NCBI GenBank assembly: GCA_030843315.1
Contig: JAUUPT010000071.1
Coordinates: forward strand, 1-19,600
Reading direction: 5' to 3'
Length of the DNA: 19,600 nucleotides
DNA from: Bacteroidaceae bacterium
GTDB taxonomy: Bacteria > Bacteroidota > Bacteroidia > Bacteroidales > Bacteroidaceae
Part shown: positions 5,612 through 13,010 of the stretch, in pieces
Layout: the number at the start of each line of letters is the position of its first letter
How positions within the stretch are numbered: position 1 is the stretch's first letter
Translations under genes and position numbers: made by a program
Notes under the pieces: model-generated
Told to the model about the DNA's origin: nothing
Database searches by the model: none
What the model saw: the letters and a program-made list of their open reading frames with translations, nothing else

Positions 5612-6796
5612 ATGAAAGACTTTAATTATTATGCTCCCACGCAAGTCGTGTTCGGAGCAGGTTCGGAAGAACAGACCGGAAAGTTGGTAAAGCAGTATGG
5701 CGGAACGAAAGTACTGGTTCATTACGGTGGAAAGAGTGCGGAACGTTCCGGTTTGCTCGATAAAGTATGCCGTTTGTTAGAGGCGGAAGGCATAGGATAT
5801 ATCAAGCTGGGTGGGGTAGTCCCCAATCCACGTCTCTCGTTGGTGCATCAGGGCATTGAACTCTGCCGCCGGGAGAAGGTGGATTTTATCTTGGCTGTGG
5901 GCGGTGGAAGCGTGATTGACTCTGCGAAGGCCATCGGCTATGGAGTACCTTATAACGGTGAAGTGTGGAACTTCTTTACGGGTGCCGCCAAACCGGAGAG
6001 TTGCCTTCCTATAGGTACGGTGCTGAGTATTCCGGCTGCCGGAAGCGAAATGAGTGACAGTGCTGTTATCACCAATGAAGACGGTGATATAAAAATGGGC
6101 TATTCGAATAATATCTGCCGTTGCAAGTTTGCAGTGATGAATCCGGAGCGAACCTATACTTTGCCTGCTTATCAGACGGCTTGTGGAGTAGTGGACATTA
6201 TGATGCACACCATGGAGCGTTATTTCTCGCACGATGATGACATGACGTTGACCGATGAACTGGCTGAGGGGTTGCTCCGTACAGTGAAAGACAGTGCTTT
6301 GGAGGTGTTGCAAGCCCCGGAAGACTATCGCCATCGTGCACAAATCATGTGGGCAGGCAGCCTGGCTCATAACGACCTGACAGGTTGCGGCACAACAAGC
6401 GATTTCGCCACACACCAGTTGGAACACGAACTCAGTGCCATGTTCGATGTGGCACACGGAGCAGGGCTTGCCGCCTTGTGGTGCAGTTGGGCGCGCTATG
6501 TTTATAAAGAGAATGTTTCGCGTTTTGTACGCTTTGCAGTCAATGTAATGGGTGTTGCCAATGATTTCACTGACCCGGAGCATACGGCTTTGCTGGGCAT
6601 CAAGAGAATGGAGGATTTTTATCGTACTATCGGTATGCCTGTTAGCATTAAAGAACTGATAGGTAGGGAAATTTCTGAAGAAGAGATCGAAGAAATGGTT
6701 CGCAAGTGCAGCCACGGTGGCAGCCTAATCATAGGAAACTTCAAGAAACTTGCAAGCCAGGATATGAAGAATATTTATCACTTGGCAAGCAAATAA
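5612..6796 (+). CDS. Iron-dependent alcohol/aldehyde dehydrogenase, YqhD/BDH type
   Basis: The protein has 394 residues, the usual length for group III iron-dependent alcohol dehydrogenases. The N-terminal Rossmann-like half has the nucleotide-binding run VGGGSVIDSAKA (about 96-107). The metal ligands can be aligned by spacing to E. coli YqhD: D195 and H199 in GVVDIMMHT, H268 in ATHQLEHE, and H282 in DVAHGAG. It would reduce aldehydes to alcohols with NAD(P)H in the cytoplasm. The YqhD-like core (FNYYAPTQVVFGAG start, NPRLSLVHQGIEL) points to the butanol-dehydrogenase subgroup, often NADPH-linked; the true substrate is unknown. It is a single gene with its own promoter, an operator-like repeat over the -7 box and a strong terminator after it. 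That suggests it is switched on by a specific signal such as aldehyde or redox stress, which is inference. Confidence 0.93.
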   Translation: MKDFNYYAPTQVVFGAGSEEQTGKLVKQYGGTKVLVHYGGKSAERSGLLDKVCRLLEAEGIGYIKLGGVVPNPRLSLVHQGIELCRREKVDFILAVGGGSVIDSAKAIGYGVPYNGEVWNFFTGAAKPESCLPIGTVLSIPAAGSEMSDSAVITNEDGDIKMGYSNNICRCKFAVMNPERTYTLPAYQTACGVVDIMMHTMERYFSHDDDMTLTDELAEGLLRTVKDSALEVLQAPEDYRHRAQIMWAGSLAHNDLTGCGTTSDFATHQLEHELSAMFDVAHGAGLAALWCSWARYVYKENVSRFVRFAVNVMGVANDFTDPEHTALLGIKRMEDFYRTIGMPVSIKELIGREISEEEIEEMVRKCSHGGSLIIGNFKKLASQDMKNIYHLASK

Positions 6797-6805
6797 CTTT
6801 ATCCG

Positions 6806-6840
6806 CAAAAAATCACTGCCGGGCACTTAGCCCGGCAGTG
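6806..6840. terminator. Bidirectional terminator between convergent genes
   Basis: CACTGCCGGGC (6814-6824) and GCCCGGCAGTG (6830-6840) form a perfect 11-bp GC-rich stem with a 5-nt loop. An A-run at 6807-6812 becomes a T-run for leftward transcripts, so it best ends the methyltransferase gene. It can also stop the dehydrogenase transcript. Confidence 0.8.
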
Positions 6841-6884
6841 TCAATAATCAGTAGCCTTTTAACTACGACTATTCAGATAAATCA

Positions 6885-7661
6885 TTACTCCGTCTTTTTT
6901 GCGATGAAAAATGTATAACCGTAGAATTCTTTATACTTGTGGTATAGCTCGTCTTCAACTGTCTGAAGCGTGCTGAATTCTTCAGCGGTTTTATTTCCCG
7001 CATACTTCTTAAGGAAAATCTTCTGGGCTGCAACTTTCGAAGCAAAATAATGCTCTGTCCAGCAGTTCTCCGGCAGAATAAATGTAGCGACGGGGAGGTA
7101 GCCTGCTTTGTGCAGCTTGGTTACCTGGTGTGGGAGCGTATCTATTTCGGAATAAGCATCCACCCAGAAATCGTTGATTTCCGCAGGACGTTCGTCCGTA
7201 AACCACGAACTTTCAGTGACGGCAATGTAGCCTCCCGGTTTCAGATACTCACGCCACTCATTCAGTCCCCGTTCAAAGCCGATATTGTAAATGGCTCCTT
7301 CGGACCAGATTAGGTCTAATGATTCTTTCTCGAAAGGAAGATCGTCCATCGAACCTACAATGCCTTTCACTCTATCTTGTAGATTCAGCTTTGCAGCATT
7401 GCAGTTGAATATCTCTATGAATTTCGGAAAGAGGTCAAGTCCGGTAATCTGTCCCGGGGCATTCTGAGCCAATACCATTGTCTGACCGCCTGTTCCGCAA
7501 CCGATGTCGGCGATAAGGGATTCGCCGGTCAGATTATCAATAAAGCTCAATGCCTTCAGCGTTGCTTCCGGGCTTCCGGGGCCTTGCCGCTCCATATTGG
7601 AAAAGAAGTCACAAATTAAATTTAGTTCGAAATCATGAATGTTTTTATTTTCGTTACTCAT
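6885..7661 (-). CDS. Class I SAM-dependent methyltransferase
   Basis: The protein has 258 residues from the ATG at 7661. An in-frame extension to 7715 exists but would put 18 unlikely residues in front and lies within a leader hairpin, so the later start MSNENKNIHDFEL is chosen. SAM-binding motif I is IADIGCGTGGQT (about 50-61), the acidic end of strand 2 is GLDLF, and the post-I region (GSMDDLPFEKESLDLIWSEG) is typical of UbiE/COQ5-like small-molecule methyltransferases. The C-terminal half carries a cap (WFTDERPAEINDFWVDAY) that should set substrate choice. The substrate is unknown. It is a single gene with a promoter far upstream and a hairpin-rich leader of about 190 nt. Confidence 0.88.
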   Translation of the reverse strand: MSNENKNIHDFELNLICDFFSNMERQGPGSPEATLKALSFIDNLTGESLIADIGCGTGGQTMVLAQNAPGQITGLDLFPKFIEIFNCNAAKLNLQDRVKGIVGSMDDLPFEKESLDLIWSEGAIYNIGFERGLNEWREYLKPGGYIAVTESSWFTDERPAEINDFWVDAYSEIDTLPHQVTKLHKAGYLPVATFILPENCWTEHYFASKVAAQKIFLKKYAGNKTAEEFSTLQTVEDELYHKYKEFYGYTFFIAKKTE

Positions 7662-7677
7662 TGTCTTAATGTATTTT

Positions 7678-7722
7678 GCGTACACTGTGAAAGCATAGCA
7701 ATGCTTTCGTCGCATTGTACGC
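7678..7722 (-). promoter_or_regulatory. Long leader hairpin next to the methyltransferase start
   Basis: The outer arms GCGTACA/TGTACGC and inner arms GAAAGCAT (7689-7696) and ATGCTTTC (7701-7708) form one long imperfect hairpin with a 4-nt loop and a 3-nt bulge, ending about 17 nt before the start codon. It is well placed to affect translation. Confidence 0.5.
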
Positions 7723-7790
7723 AGATTAAACTTGAATTATAATAATAGAAAACTACTCTCGAAAGGAGTTCCCGAGAGCAAACGAAGGGG

Positions 7791-7817
7791 ACAATCTGTA
7801 TCAGCAACACAGATTGT
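7791..7817 (-). promoter_or_regulatory. Second leader hairpin
   Basis: ACAATCTGT (7791-7799) and ACAGATTGT (7809-7817) pair perfectly across 9 nt. CTCTCG/CGAGAG (7756-7761 and 7773-7778) can form a further small hairpin nearby. Together with the hairpin at 7678-7722 they fill the methyltransferase leader. No known riboswitch class is recognised. Confidence 0.45.
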
Positions 7818-7857
7818 TTACTAAACCAAATCCGATCTTAATGTCTTTGTCATGCCG

Positions 7858-7865
7858 CAAAGATA
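7858..7865 (-). promoter_or_regulatory. -7 box for the methyltransferase leader
   Basis: Read leftward, TATCTTTG matches TAnnTTTG exactly. A -33 TTTG is not clear; that region is the A/T tail of the tRNA terminator. A start near 7850 gives a leader of about 190 nt. Confidence 0.5.
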
Positions 7866-7883
7866 GAAAATATTTTGGTAATT

Positions 7884-7924
7884 AAAAAATCCCACTTCGC
7901 CAATTGGTGAAGTGGGATTTTTAT
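7884..7924. terminator. Bidirectional terminator after tRNA-Lys
   Basis: AATCCCACTTC and GAAGTGGGATT form a perfect stem whose inner part (GCCAATTGGT) can also pair. A-runs and T-runs flank it on both sides, so it is a textbook intrinsic terminator. It ends the leftward tRNA transcript. Confidence 0.85.
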
Positions 7925-7934
7925 TTCTTCTAAG

Positions 7935-8007
7935 TGAACCGCTTGGGGCTCGAACCCAAGACCCCAACATTAAAAGTGTTGTGCTCTACCTGCTGAGCTA
8001 GCGATTC
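7935..8007 (-). tRNA. tRNA-Lys (anticodon TTT)
   Basis: This is a 73-nt cloverleaf on the minus strand. The acceptor GAATCGC pairs with GCGGTTC (one G-U) and the discriminator is A. The D arm is GCTAGCTCAGCAGGTAGAGC. The anticodon stem CAACA/TGTTG encloses the loop CTTTTAA, giving anticodon TTT. The T arm TTGGG/CCCAA encloses TTCGAGC. CCA is not encoded. No element is seen integrated at this tRNA. Confidence 0.95.
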
Positions 8008-8032
8008 AATCCTTATTGCTGTTAAGCGGGTG

Positions 8033-8062
8033 CAAAGATAGGCACTTTTGTTGAAAATGCAA
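8033..8062 (-). promoter_or_regulatory. Promoter of tRNA-Lys
   Basis: Read leftward, TTGC (8062-8059), 18 bp, then TATCTTTG (8040-8033) fits the Bacteroides promoter pattern. It starts the transcript about 20 nt before the tRNA. Confidence 0.65.
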
Positions 8063-8086
8063 GGGAATGAGGAGGAAAAGTTCTTG

Positions 8087-9217
8087 TTAATCTTTCTCTT
8101 GGGTTTTTCCTTCTTGATTCTCAGTAGGTTCTAATTTGTGAATATTTTCCCGGTTGATTATAAAACGTTGGTAATAGGAGAGCATGAGGGTAGTAAGAGG
8201 AAGGGCAATGATCATGCCTAGCATACCCATTAATGAACCCCAAATTGACAGGGATAATAGGATGATGGCCGGATTCAACCCGGTGATTTTTCCCATGACA
8301 CGCGGTACGATGAATCCGTCCTGGATGGCTTGTACGATTGCAAATACGGCGGTAGCCGAAGCAAGAATAATCCAGAAATTACCTCCGGTATCAGCAGCTT
8401 TCAGTATCGCAAGTATAACAGTAGGGATGAAACCGATGATTTGCAGATAGGGCACTAAGTTCAAAGCACCTATAAACAGACCCAATCCGATGGCGAGAGG
8501 GAAATCAATAATCAGAAAACCGATGCTGAATAGAATGCCTACGCATAAAGCTACAAAAGCTTGTCCGCGGAAGTATCTGTTCATGCCATCCTTTATATCG
8601 TTCAGTATTCCTACAACGAAAGAACGGTACTTTTCCGGGACAAGGTGGGTCCATCCTTCGGAGATACTTTCATAATCCAGTAATATAAAGACTATATACA
8701 GAAGGATAATAAAGAATGCAAAGAAGCTGAATAAGAAACTGACAGACTCTGACAATAAAGCCCATACCCGTGGAACAGTATCCCTGAGTGCATCCAGCAA
8801 ATTCTCTTCACTGAACAGTTGGGTAAGGAACTGCAGGTCTATATTTTCCCGTAAAAACTCCGACAGTGTTTTGGGGACATTGCCATCGTGCGTACCACTG
8901 GAGAAATACTCTATCAGCAAATCTTTTACCCGGGCAAATTCTTGAATTATAGGAGGCACAAGCAGATAGAATGCAATGGCGCCGATTGCCAGCAGGGTAA
9001 GTAAGGCGCAAAAGATGGAGACGATCCGATTCTTGAGCTTTAGCTTGTATTGGAAAAAGGTAACCAGAGGATAGATCAGATAAGCAATGAGCCAAGCGAT
9101 GAAAAAAGGTAATAGCACACTGCTCAAACGCTTGAGGAGCATAAGAATACCGATGATAATAACGCCAAGTATGACGCCACGGATAAAGCTGTCGAATGTA
9201 ATTTTTTTACGCTCCAT
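8087..9217 (-). CDS. AI-2E/PerM family membrane transporter
   Basis: The protein has 376 residues with about eight membrane segments. After a short cationic N-terminus (MERKKITFDSF) come hydrophobic spans at about 12-32, 34-52 and 62-88, then an extra-membrane loop (about 90-150), and further spans to about 340. The conserved late region (GFIPTVILAIL, then GFIVPRVMGKITGLNPAIILLSLSIWG split over two helices) is the AI-2E_transport signature. A charged tail ends in TQEKD. The family includes putative autoinducer-2 exporters, but also Na+/H+ antiporters and proteins of unknown cargo, so the substrate is not assigned. It starts 23 bp after the stop of tdk in the same direction, which implies co-transcription. 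Confidence 0.9.
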   Translation of the reverse strand: MERKKITFDSFIRGVILGVIIIGILMLLKRLSSVLLPFFIAWLIAYLIYPLVTFFQYKLKLKNRIVSIFCALLTLLAIGAIAFYLLVPPIIQEFARVKDLLIEYFSSGTHDGNVPKTLSEFLRENIDLQFLTQLFSEENLLDALRDTVPRVWALLSESVSFLFSFFAFFIILLYIVFILLDYESISEGWTHLVPEKYRSFVVGILNDIKDGMNRYFRGQAFVALCVGILFSIGFLIIDFPLAIGLGLFIGALNLVPYLQIIGFIPTVILAILKAADTGGNFWIILASATAVFAIVQAIQDGFIVPRVMGKITGLNPAIILLSLSIWGSLMGMLGMIIALPLTTLMLSYYQRFIINRENIHKLEPTENQEGKTQEKD

Positions 9218-9240
9218 AGAGTTTTGATTTTAATGTTTTC

Positions 9241-9846
9241 TTAATCACTGGCTGCTTGCCGGTCTGCCTGGGTGGCCTGCTGATAGCATTCGCGGCATAG
9301 GGGCTCGTATTCTGCCGTTTCTCCCAATAAAACCTGCTTGTCGTTCTTGACGGTGCGGTGGGAGAAGGAGGCCAATTCTCCGCATTTCACGCAAATGGCA
9401 TGTACTTTGGCCACTTCGTCGGCAATGGCGCATAGTCCGGGCATGGGGCCAAAGGGATTACCGCGGAAGTCCATATCCAAACCTGCAACGATGACGCGTA
9501 TGCCATTATTAGCAAGCTGATTGCATACATCAATCAGACTGCTGTCGAAGAATTGGGCTTCGTCAATACCTACTACGTCGATTTCCGAGGTAAACAACAG
9601 AATACTTGCCGATGAGTCTATAGGGGTTGAAGCTATGGAATGGCTGTCATGGGACACTACGTCTGCTTCGGAATAGCGGGTATCAATAGCCGGCTTGAAT
9701 ATCTCTACACGTTGTTTGGCAAATTTGGCACGCCTCAATCGGCGTATCAATTCTTCTGTCTTGCCGGAGAACATCGAGCCGCAAATAACTTCGATTCTTC
9801 CTCTGCGTTTGGTTTCCTGTATATGATCTTCCGAAAATAATACCAT
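9241..9846 (-). CDS. tdk: Thymidine kinase (type II)
   Basis: The protein has 201 residues from the ATG at 9846. The longer in-frame start at 9873 falls in the promoter region. The P-loop GSMFSGKT is at 23-30, followed by the IDEAQFF Walker B-like segment (94-100), the AGLDMDFRGNPFG lasso region (121-133), and two cysteine pairs (C152/C155 and C184/C187) that bind structural zinc. This is the TK1-like class of cytoplasmic thymidine kinase, which phosphorylates thymidine with ATP in the salvage pathway. The sequence is very close to what I know of Bacteroides Tdk, the enzyme that makes cells sensitive to fluorinated deoxyuridine. It is divergent from the gene at 9957 and upstream of the AI-2E-type gene. 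Confidence 0.97.
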   Translation of the reverse strand: MVLFSEDHIQETKRRGRIEVICGSMFSGKTEELIRRLRRAKFAKQRVEIFKPAIDTRYSEADVVSHDSHSIASTPIDSSASILLFTSEIDVVGIDEAQFFDSSLIDVCNQLANNGIRVIVAGLDMDFRGNPFGPMPGLCAIADEVAKVHAICVKCGELASFSHRTVKNDKQVLLGETAEYEPLCRECYQQATQADRQAASD

Positions 9847-9870
9847 GTTTCTAAGAGTTATATTTGAGTG

Positions 9871-9928
9871 CAAAAATAATACTTTTGTCTGCTTTCCGAT
9901 ATTTTTTCATTATTTATTTCTACATTTG
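9871..9928. promoter_or_regulatory. Divergent -7 boxes between tdk and the 9957 gene
   Basis: Leftward, TATTTTTG (9878-9871) and rightward, TACATTTG (9921-9928) both match TAnnTTTG. They place starts about 20 nt before each ATG. Neither has a good -33 TTTG at 19-21 bp. Confidence 0.4.
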
Positions 9929-9956
9929 TGGCGTTAACGCAGACGGTGTGAAGGAT

Positions 9957-10538
9957 ATGCAAACCTTATTAAATGACATAGAACTAGACATTCAGGAACT
10001 GAAGTGTTTGATACAGGCTATTTCTATTGATGCCAACCCGACATTGAAGATAGTGGCAAAACGAAATATTCAGCAGATGAAGGCACGCCTGGACGCGTTG
10101 CAGAAACTGTTGGATGAACCGTCTGTAATTGCTTCGCAGCCAGAAAAAGAAACTCCAATTGTATCTGATCCTCACATTGAAACGGTTCCTCAACTTGAAC
10201 CGATTGTTTCAAATGCTGCTGAATTTGTTTGCGAGCAACCTGTTGCCATTGCTGCTGAGCAGGTTCAGCCTGTTGCAACTTCCGCTTCACCTATTTTGGC
10301 AGAACGCATTAAACCCGCTACCGATTTACGCCATGCTATCAGTTTGAATGATTCATTCCGCTTTACTCGCGAACTTTTCGACGGTAATGCTACGCGGATG
10401 AATGAAGTTGTACGGCGGGTAGGCGAGGCTTCATCTTTGGACGAAGCGATGGAGGTTTTCATTTCGGAGGTGCATCCGGACGAAGAGAATGAAGCAACCA
10501 TTGATTTTATTGAACTCCTCAAGAAATATTTCAGCTAA
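9957..10538 (+). CDS. Conserved Bacteroidales protein of unknown function
   Basis: The protein has 193 residues from MQTLLNDIELDIQ. A longer frame from 9864 would add 31 residues including a hydrophobic stretch, but the -7 box at 9921-9928 lies inside that extension, so the later start is preferred. Residues 1-54 are helical and likely coiled coil. Residues 55-118 are a Pro/Glu/Gln/Ala-rich low-complexity linker. Residues 119-193 form a compact conserved module (DLRHAISLNDSFRFTRELFDG, split here by eye) ending in an acidic helix. A similar LRxAISLND-FRFxRELF module recurs in other Bacteroidetes proteins, but I know no function for it. It precedes rsmI by 14 bp, so the two are probably co-transcribed. 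Confidence 0.85.
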   Translation: MQTLLNDIELDIQELKCLIQAISIDANPTLKIVAKRNIQQMKARLDALQKLLDEPSVIASQPEKETPIVSDPHIETVPQLEPIVSNAAEFVCEQPVAIAAEQVQPVATSASPILAERIKPATDLRHAISLNDSFRFTRELFDGNATRMNEVVRRVGEASSLDEAMEVFISEVHPDEENEATIDFIELLKKYFS

Positions 10539-10552
10539 ATCACCAAGTGAAT

Positions 10553-11227
10553 ATGGGAAAACTATATGTAGTACCTACTCCGGTAGGAAATTTGGAAGAT
10601 ATGACCTTTCGGGCTATCCGGATTCTGAAGGAAGCAGACCTGGTACTTGCCGAAGATACCCGTACTTCCGGTATATTACTGAAACATTTTGAGATAAAGA
10701 ATGCAATGCAGTCCCACCATAAATTTAATGAACATAAAATGGTGGAAAGTGTTGTTAATAGAATAAAGGGTGGAGAAACAGTAGCCTTGATTTCGGATGC
10801 CGGTACACCCGGAATATCCGATCCGGGCTTTTTGGTAGTACGAGAATGTGTCCGCAATGATATCGAAGTACAATGCCTGCCGGGAGCTACGGCTTTTGTT
10901 CCGGCATTGGTCGCTTCCGGGTTGCCCAATGAGAAATTCTGTTTTGAAGGTTTTCTTCCGCAGAAGAAAGGACGTATGACACGTTTGAAGACATTAGCGA
11001 CAGAATATCGTACGATGGTATTTTACGAATCTCCCCATAGACTGGTAAAGGCTTTGACGCAATTTGCCGAATATTTCGGTGCAGAGCGGCAGGCATCTGT
11101 TTCGCGCGAGATATCTAAGATACATGAAGAGACAGTGCGCGGCACCCTTACAGAACTGATAGAGCATTTCACTGCCAACGAACCGCGCGGTGAGATTGTG
11201 ATTGTAGTAGCAGGAATAGACGATTAA
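10553..11227 (+). CDS. rsmI: 16S rRNA (cytidine1402-2'-O)-methyltransferase RsmI
   Basis: The protein has 224 residues from the ATG at 10553. A GTG two codons upstream is in frame but less likely. Typical RsmI blocks: LYVVPTPVGNLEDMTFRAI at the N-terminus, the AEDTRTSGILLKHF region (about 35-48), ALISDAGTPGISDPG (about 81-95), and PGATAFVPALVASGLP (about 115-130), all of the tetrapyrrole-methylase (SAM-binding) fold. A FYESPHRL block follows. The enzyme adds the 2'-O-methyl group to C1402 in the ribosomal decoding centre. It is shorter than the roughly 286-residue E. coli protein, lacking the C-terminal extension, as is common in Bacteroidetes. It sits in a run of three tightly spaced genes. 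Confidence 0.95.
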   Translation: MGKLYVVPTPVGNLEDMTFRAIRILKEADLVLAEDTRTSGILLKHFEIKNAMQSHHKFNEHKMVESVVNRIKGGETVALISDAGTPGISDPGFLVVRECVRNDIEVQCLPGATAFVPALVASGLPNEKFCFEGFLPQKKGRMTRLKTLATEYRTMVFYESPHRLVKALTQFAEYFGAERQASVSREISKIHEETVRGTLTELIEHFTANEPRGEIVIVVAGIDD

Positions 11228-11261
11228 ATAACTTCATTAACAAAACGTAAAACAAAAGCGT

Positions 11262-12140
11262 ATGAAAAAGTTAGCAGTTTTAATTGTATGCGCAGCCGTA
11301 ATGGCTTCGTGTGACAGCTTTTCGGGTGGCAAGAAAGACCAGTTGAAAGCTGAAAATGATTCTCTTTTGATGGAACTGACCCAGCGTAATGCTGAACTGG
11401 ATGAAATGATGGGTACTTTCAATGATATTTCGGAGGGATTCCGCCAAATCAATGCAGCCGAAAGCCGTGTAGATTTGCAACGTGGTGCCGTGGCCGAAGG
11501 TTCGCTGAGTGCCAAGCAGCAGATTACTTCGGACATTGAGTTTATCCGCAAGCAAATGGAAGAAAACAAGGAGCAGATTGCCAAATTGCAAGCCCAATTG
11601 AAGAACAGCAAGAACAACTCGGGCCAGCTGAAAAAAGCTGTTGAGGCTTTGACTCAGGAACTGGTTGCAAAGACCCAGCGTATTGAAGAATTGCAGGCCG
11701 AGCTGGCTTCCCGGAATATCCGTATTCAGGAGTTGGATGCTGCCGTAAGCGGTTTGTCTGCCGACAAAGAGATGTTGACTGCCGAAAATGAAACCAAGGC
11801 CAAGACTGTGGCAGAGCAAGATAAAGAACTCAATACCGCCTGGTTCGTATTCGGAACAAAGAAGGAATTGAAAGACCAGAAGATTCTGTCCGGTTCGGGA
11901 CTCTTTAAGAAAGGTGAAGTATTGAAAGACGGTGATGTGAACAGGGACTACTTTACGCAAGTCGATCTTCGCACTACCAAAGAAATCAAGTTGTATTCTA
12001 AGGATGCTGACATCCTGACTACTCATCCGGCCGGCTCTTATGCCTTGGAGAAAGATGATAAAGGACAGCTGACTTTGAAGATAACGAATCCTAAAGAATT
12101 TTGGAGTGTATCCAGATATCTGGTTATTCAAGTGAAGTAA
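11262..12140 (+). CDS. Coiled-coil lipoprotein, Cbp1-like
   Basis: The protein has 292 residues. The signal peptide and lipobox (VMASC, Cys17) anchor it to a membrane. Residues about 25-190 are heptad-rich helix (for example QLKAENDSLLMELTQRNAEL and later AKTQRIEELQAELASRN), predicted to form a long coiled coil. Residues about 195-292 are a compact beta-rich C-terminal domain (AWFVFGTKKELKDQ to SVSRYLVIQVK). This layout resembles the Bacteroides family annotated as Cbp1 collagen-binding glycoprotein adhesin. I recall the family from general knowledge, and collagen binding here is not shown. One D-S-L site (NDSLL) fits the Bacteroides O-glycosylation pattern D-S/T-hydrophobic. It is 34 bp after rsmI and followed by a large hairpin, so it is probably the last gene of that operon. 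Confidence 0.75.
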   Translation: MKKLAVLIVCAAVMASCDSFSGGKKDQLKAENDSLLMELTQRNAELDEMMGTFNDISEGFRQINAAESRVDLQRGAVAEGSLSAKQQITSDIEFIRKQMEENKEQIAKLQAQLKNSKNNSGQLKKAVEALTQELVAKTQRIEELQAELASRNIRIQELDAAVSGLSADKEMLTAENETKAKTVAEQDKELNTAWFVFGTKKELKDQKILSGSGLFKKGEVLKDGDVNRDYFTQVDLRTTKEIKLYSKDADILTTHPAGSYALEKDDKGQLTLKITNPKEFWSVSRYLVIQVK

Positions 12141-12161
12141 CACATTTGTAGTGTGACGCTG

Positions 12162-12240
12162 ATTGAAACGCAGATTATCGCAAATTTACGCAAAGCTAAC
12201 CAAATACTTTGCGTAAATTTGCGATAATCTGCGTTTCAAT
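12162..12240. repeat. Perfect 34-bp inverted repeat with 10-bp internal period
   Basis: The arms 12162-12195 and 12207-12240 are exact reverse complements (34 of 34), separated by CTAACCAAATA. Each arm is built of 10-bp units that share CGCA and a T/A-rich tail (CGCAGATTAT, CGCAAATTTA, CGCAAAGCTA). A T-rich run (12241-12250) follows the right arm. It may serve as the terminator of the Cbp1-like gene, but the length and the perfect match are beyond what a terminator needs. It looks like a mobile or repeat-family palindrome. Confidence 0.8.
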
Positions 12241-12260
12241 TTTTATTTTATCCTCATAAT

Positions 12261-12959
12261 ATGGCATATCAATATAAGAATCTGTTTTTCGATTTAGACG
12301 ACACCCTTTGGGCATTCTCACAGAATGCTCGCGATACATTTGAAGAAATGTATCAGAAGTATGGATACGACCGCTTCTTTCAGTCTTTCCAGCATTTCTA
12401 CACACTCTATCAGCGTCGTAATGTGGAGTTGTGGGAAGAGTATGGCAATGGACAAGTAACGAAAGAAGAATTGAATCGCCAACGTTTCTTATATCCCTTG
12501 GAAGCAGCTGGGGCAGGGGATGCTACTTTGGCAAAGAACTTTTCGGATGACTTCTTCTCTGTGATTCCTACTAAAAGCAAGCTGATGCCTCATGCGCAGG
12601 AAGTGTTGGAATACTTGTCTGCAAGGTATAACCTGTATATTCTTTCCAATGGCTTTCAGGAACTTCAGTGCCATAAAATGCGTTCGGCAGGTATTGACCG
12701 TTACTTCAAGAAGGTTGTTTTGTCCGATGATATTGGCGTGCTGAAACCATGGCCTGAGATTTTTCATTTTGCCCTTTCTACTACCCAGTCTGAATTGAAG
12801 GACTCTTTAATGATAGGTGATAGTTGGGAAAATGACATTACCGGAGCGCGTGGAGTCGGGATGCACCAAGCCTTTTATAATGTAACCGGAAAAACGGAAC
12901 TTCCTTTTCAGCCTACTTATCACATCAGCGATTTAAAAGAATTGATGCAAATTTTGTGA
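12261..12959 (+). CDS. HAD-family pyrimidine nucleotidase, YjjG type
   Basis: The protein has 232 residues. HAD motifs in order: DLDDTLW with nucleophile D11 and acid/base D13, LSNG (S129-G131), K162 in LKPWPEIF, and GDSWENDI with D187 and D192. A helical cap at about 20-110 (C1 type) and a family pattern like YjjG suggest a 5'-nucleotidase acting on pyrimidine nucleoside monophosphates, including non-canonical ones, so a house-cleaning role. The start ATG at 12261 directly follows the hairpin region, and no -7 box is seen there. The stop is 51 bp before marC, which has its own promoter overlapping the 3' end of this gene. Confidence 0.9.
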   Translation: MAYQYKNLFFDLDDTLWAFSQNARDTFEEMYQKYGYDRFFQSFQHFYTLYQRRNVELWEEYGNGQVTKEELNRQRFLYPLEAAGAGDATLAKNFSDDFFSVIPTKSKLMPHAQEVLEYLSARYNLYILSNGFQELQCHKMRSAGIDRYFKKVVLSDDIGVLKPWPEIFHFALSTTQSELKDSLMIGDSWENDITGARGVGMHQAFYNVTGKTELPFQPTYHISDLKELMQIL

Positions 12960-12983
12960 CGTTGTGATTTAGTTGTATTTTTG
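12953..12983 (+). promoter_or_regulatory. Promoter of the MarC-family gene
   Basis: TTTG (12953-12956), 19 bp, then TATTTTTG (12976-12983) is an exact Bacteroides promoter. Transcription starts near 12990, which rules out a TTG start at 12981 and supports the ATG at 13011. Confidence 0.7.
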
Positions 12984-13010
12984 TCAGCAGAAACGTATAA
13001 AAATACAGCT

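Noticed and set aside
5777..6715. 312-codon open frame antisense to the alcohol dehydrogenase gene
   Set aside because: The plus-strand protein has all family motifs. The antisense frame has odd composition, no motif and no promoter, so it is a shadow of codon bias.
7662..7715. Longer start for the methyltransferase
   Set aside because: The extension lies in the leader hairpin and does not resemble the family N-terminus.
7935..8007. tRNA-Lys as an attachment site of an integrated element
   Set aside because: No integrase gene and no repeat of the tRNA 3' end were noticed in the window.
11280..12143. 287-codon open frame antisense to the Cbp1-like lipoprotein gene
   Set aside because: The plus-strand gene has a clear signal peptide and coiled coil. 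The antisense frame arises from its repetitive Lys/Glu/Gln codons.
12981..13010. TTG start for the MarC-family gene
   Set aside because: It falls inside the -7 box of the promoter. The ATG at 13011 gives the normal N-terminus.
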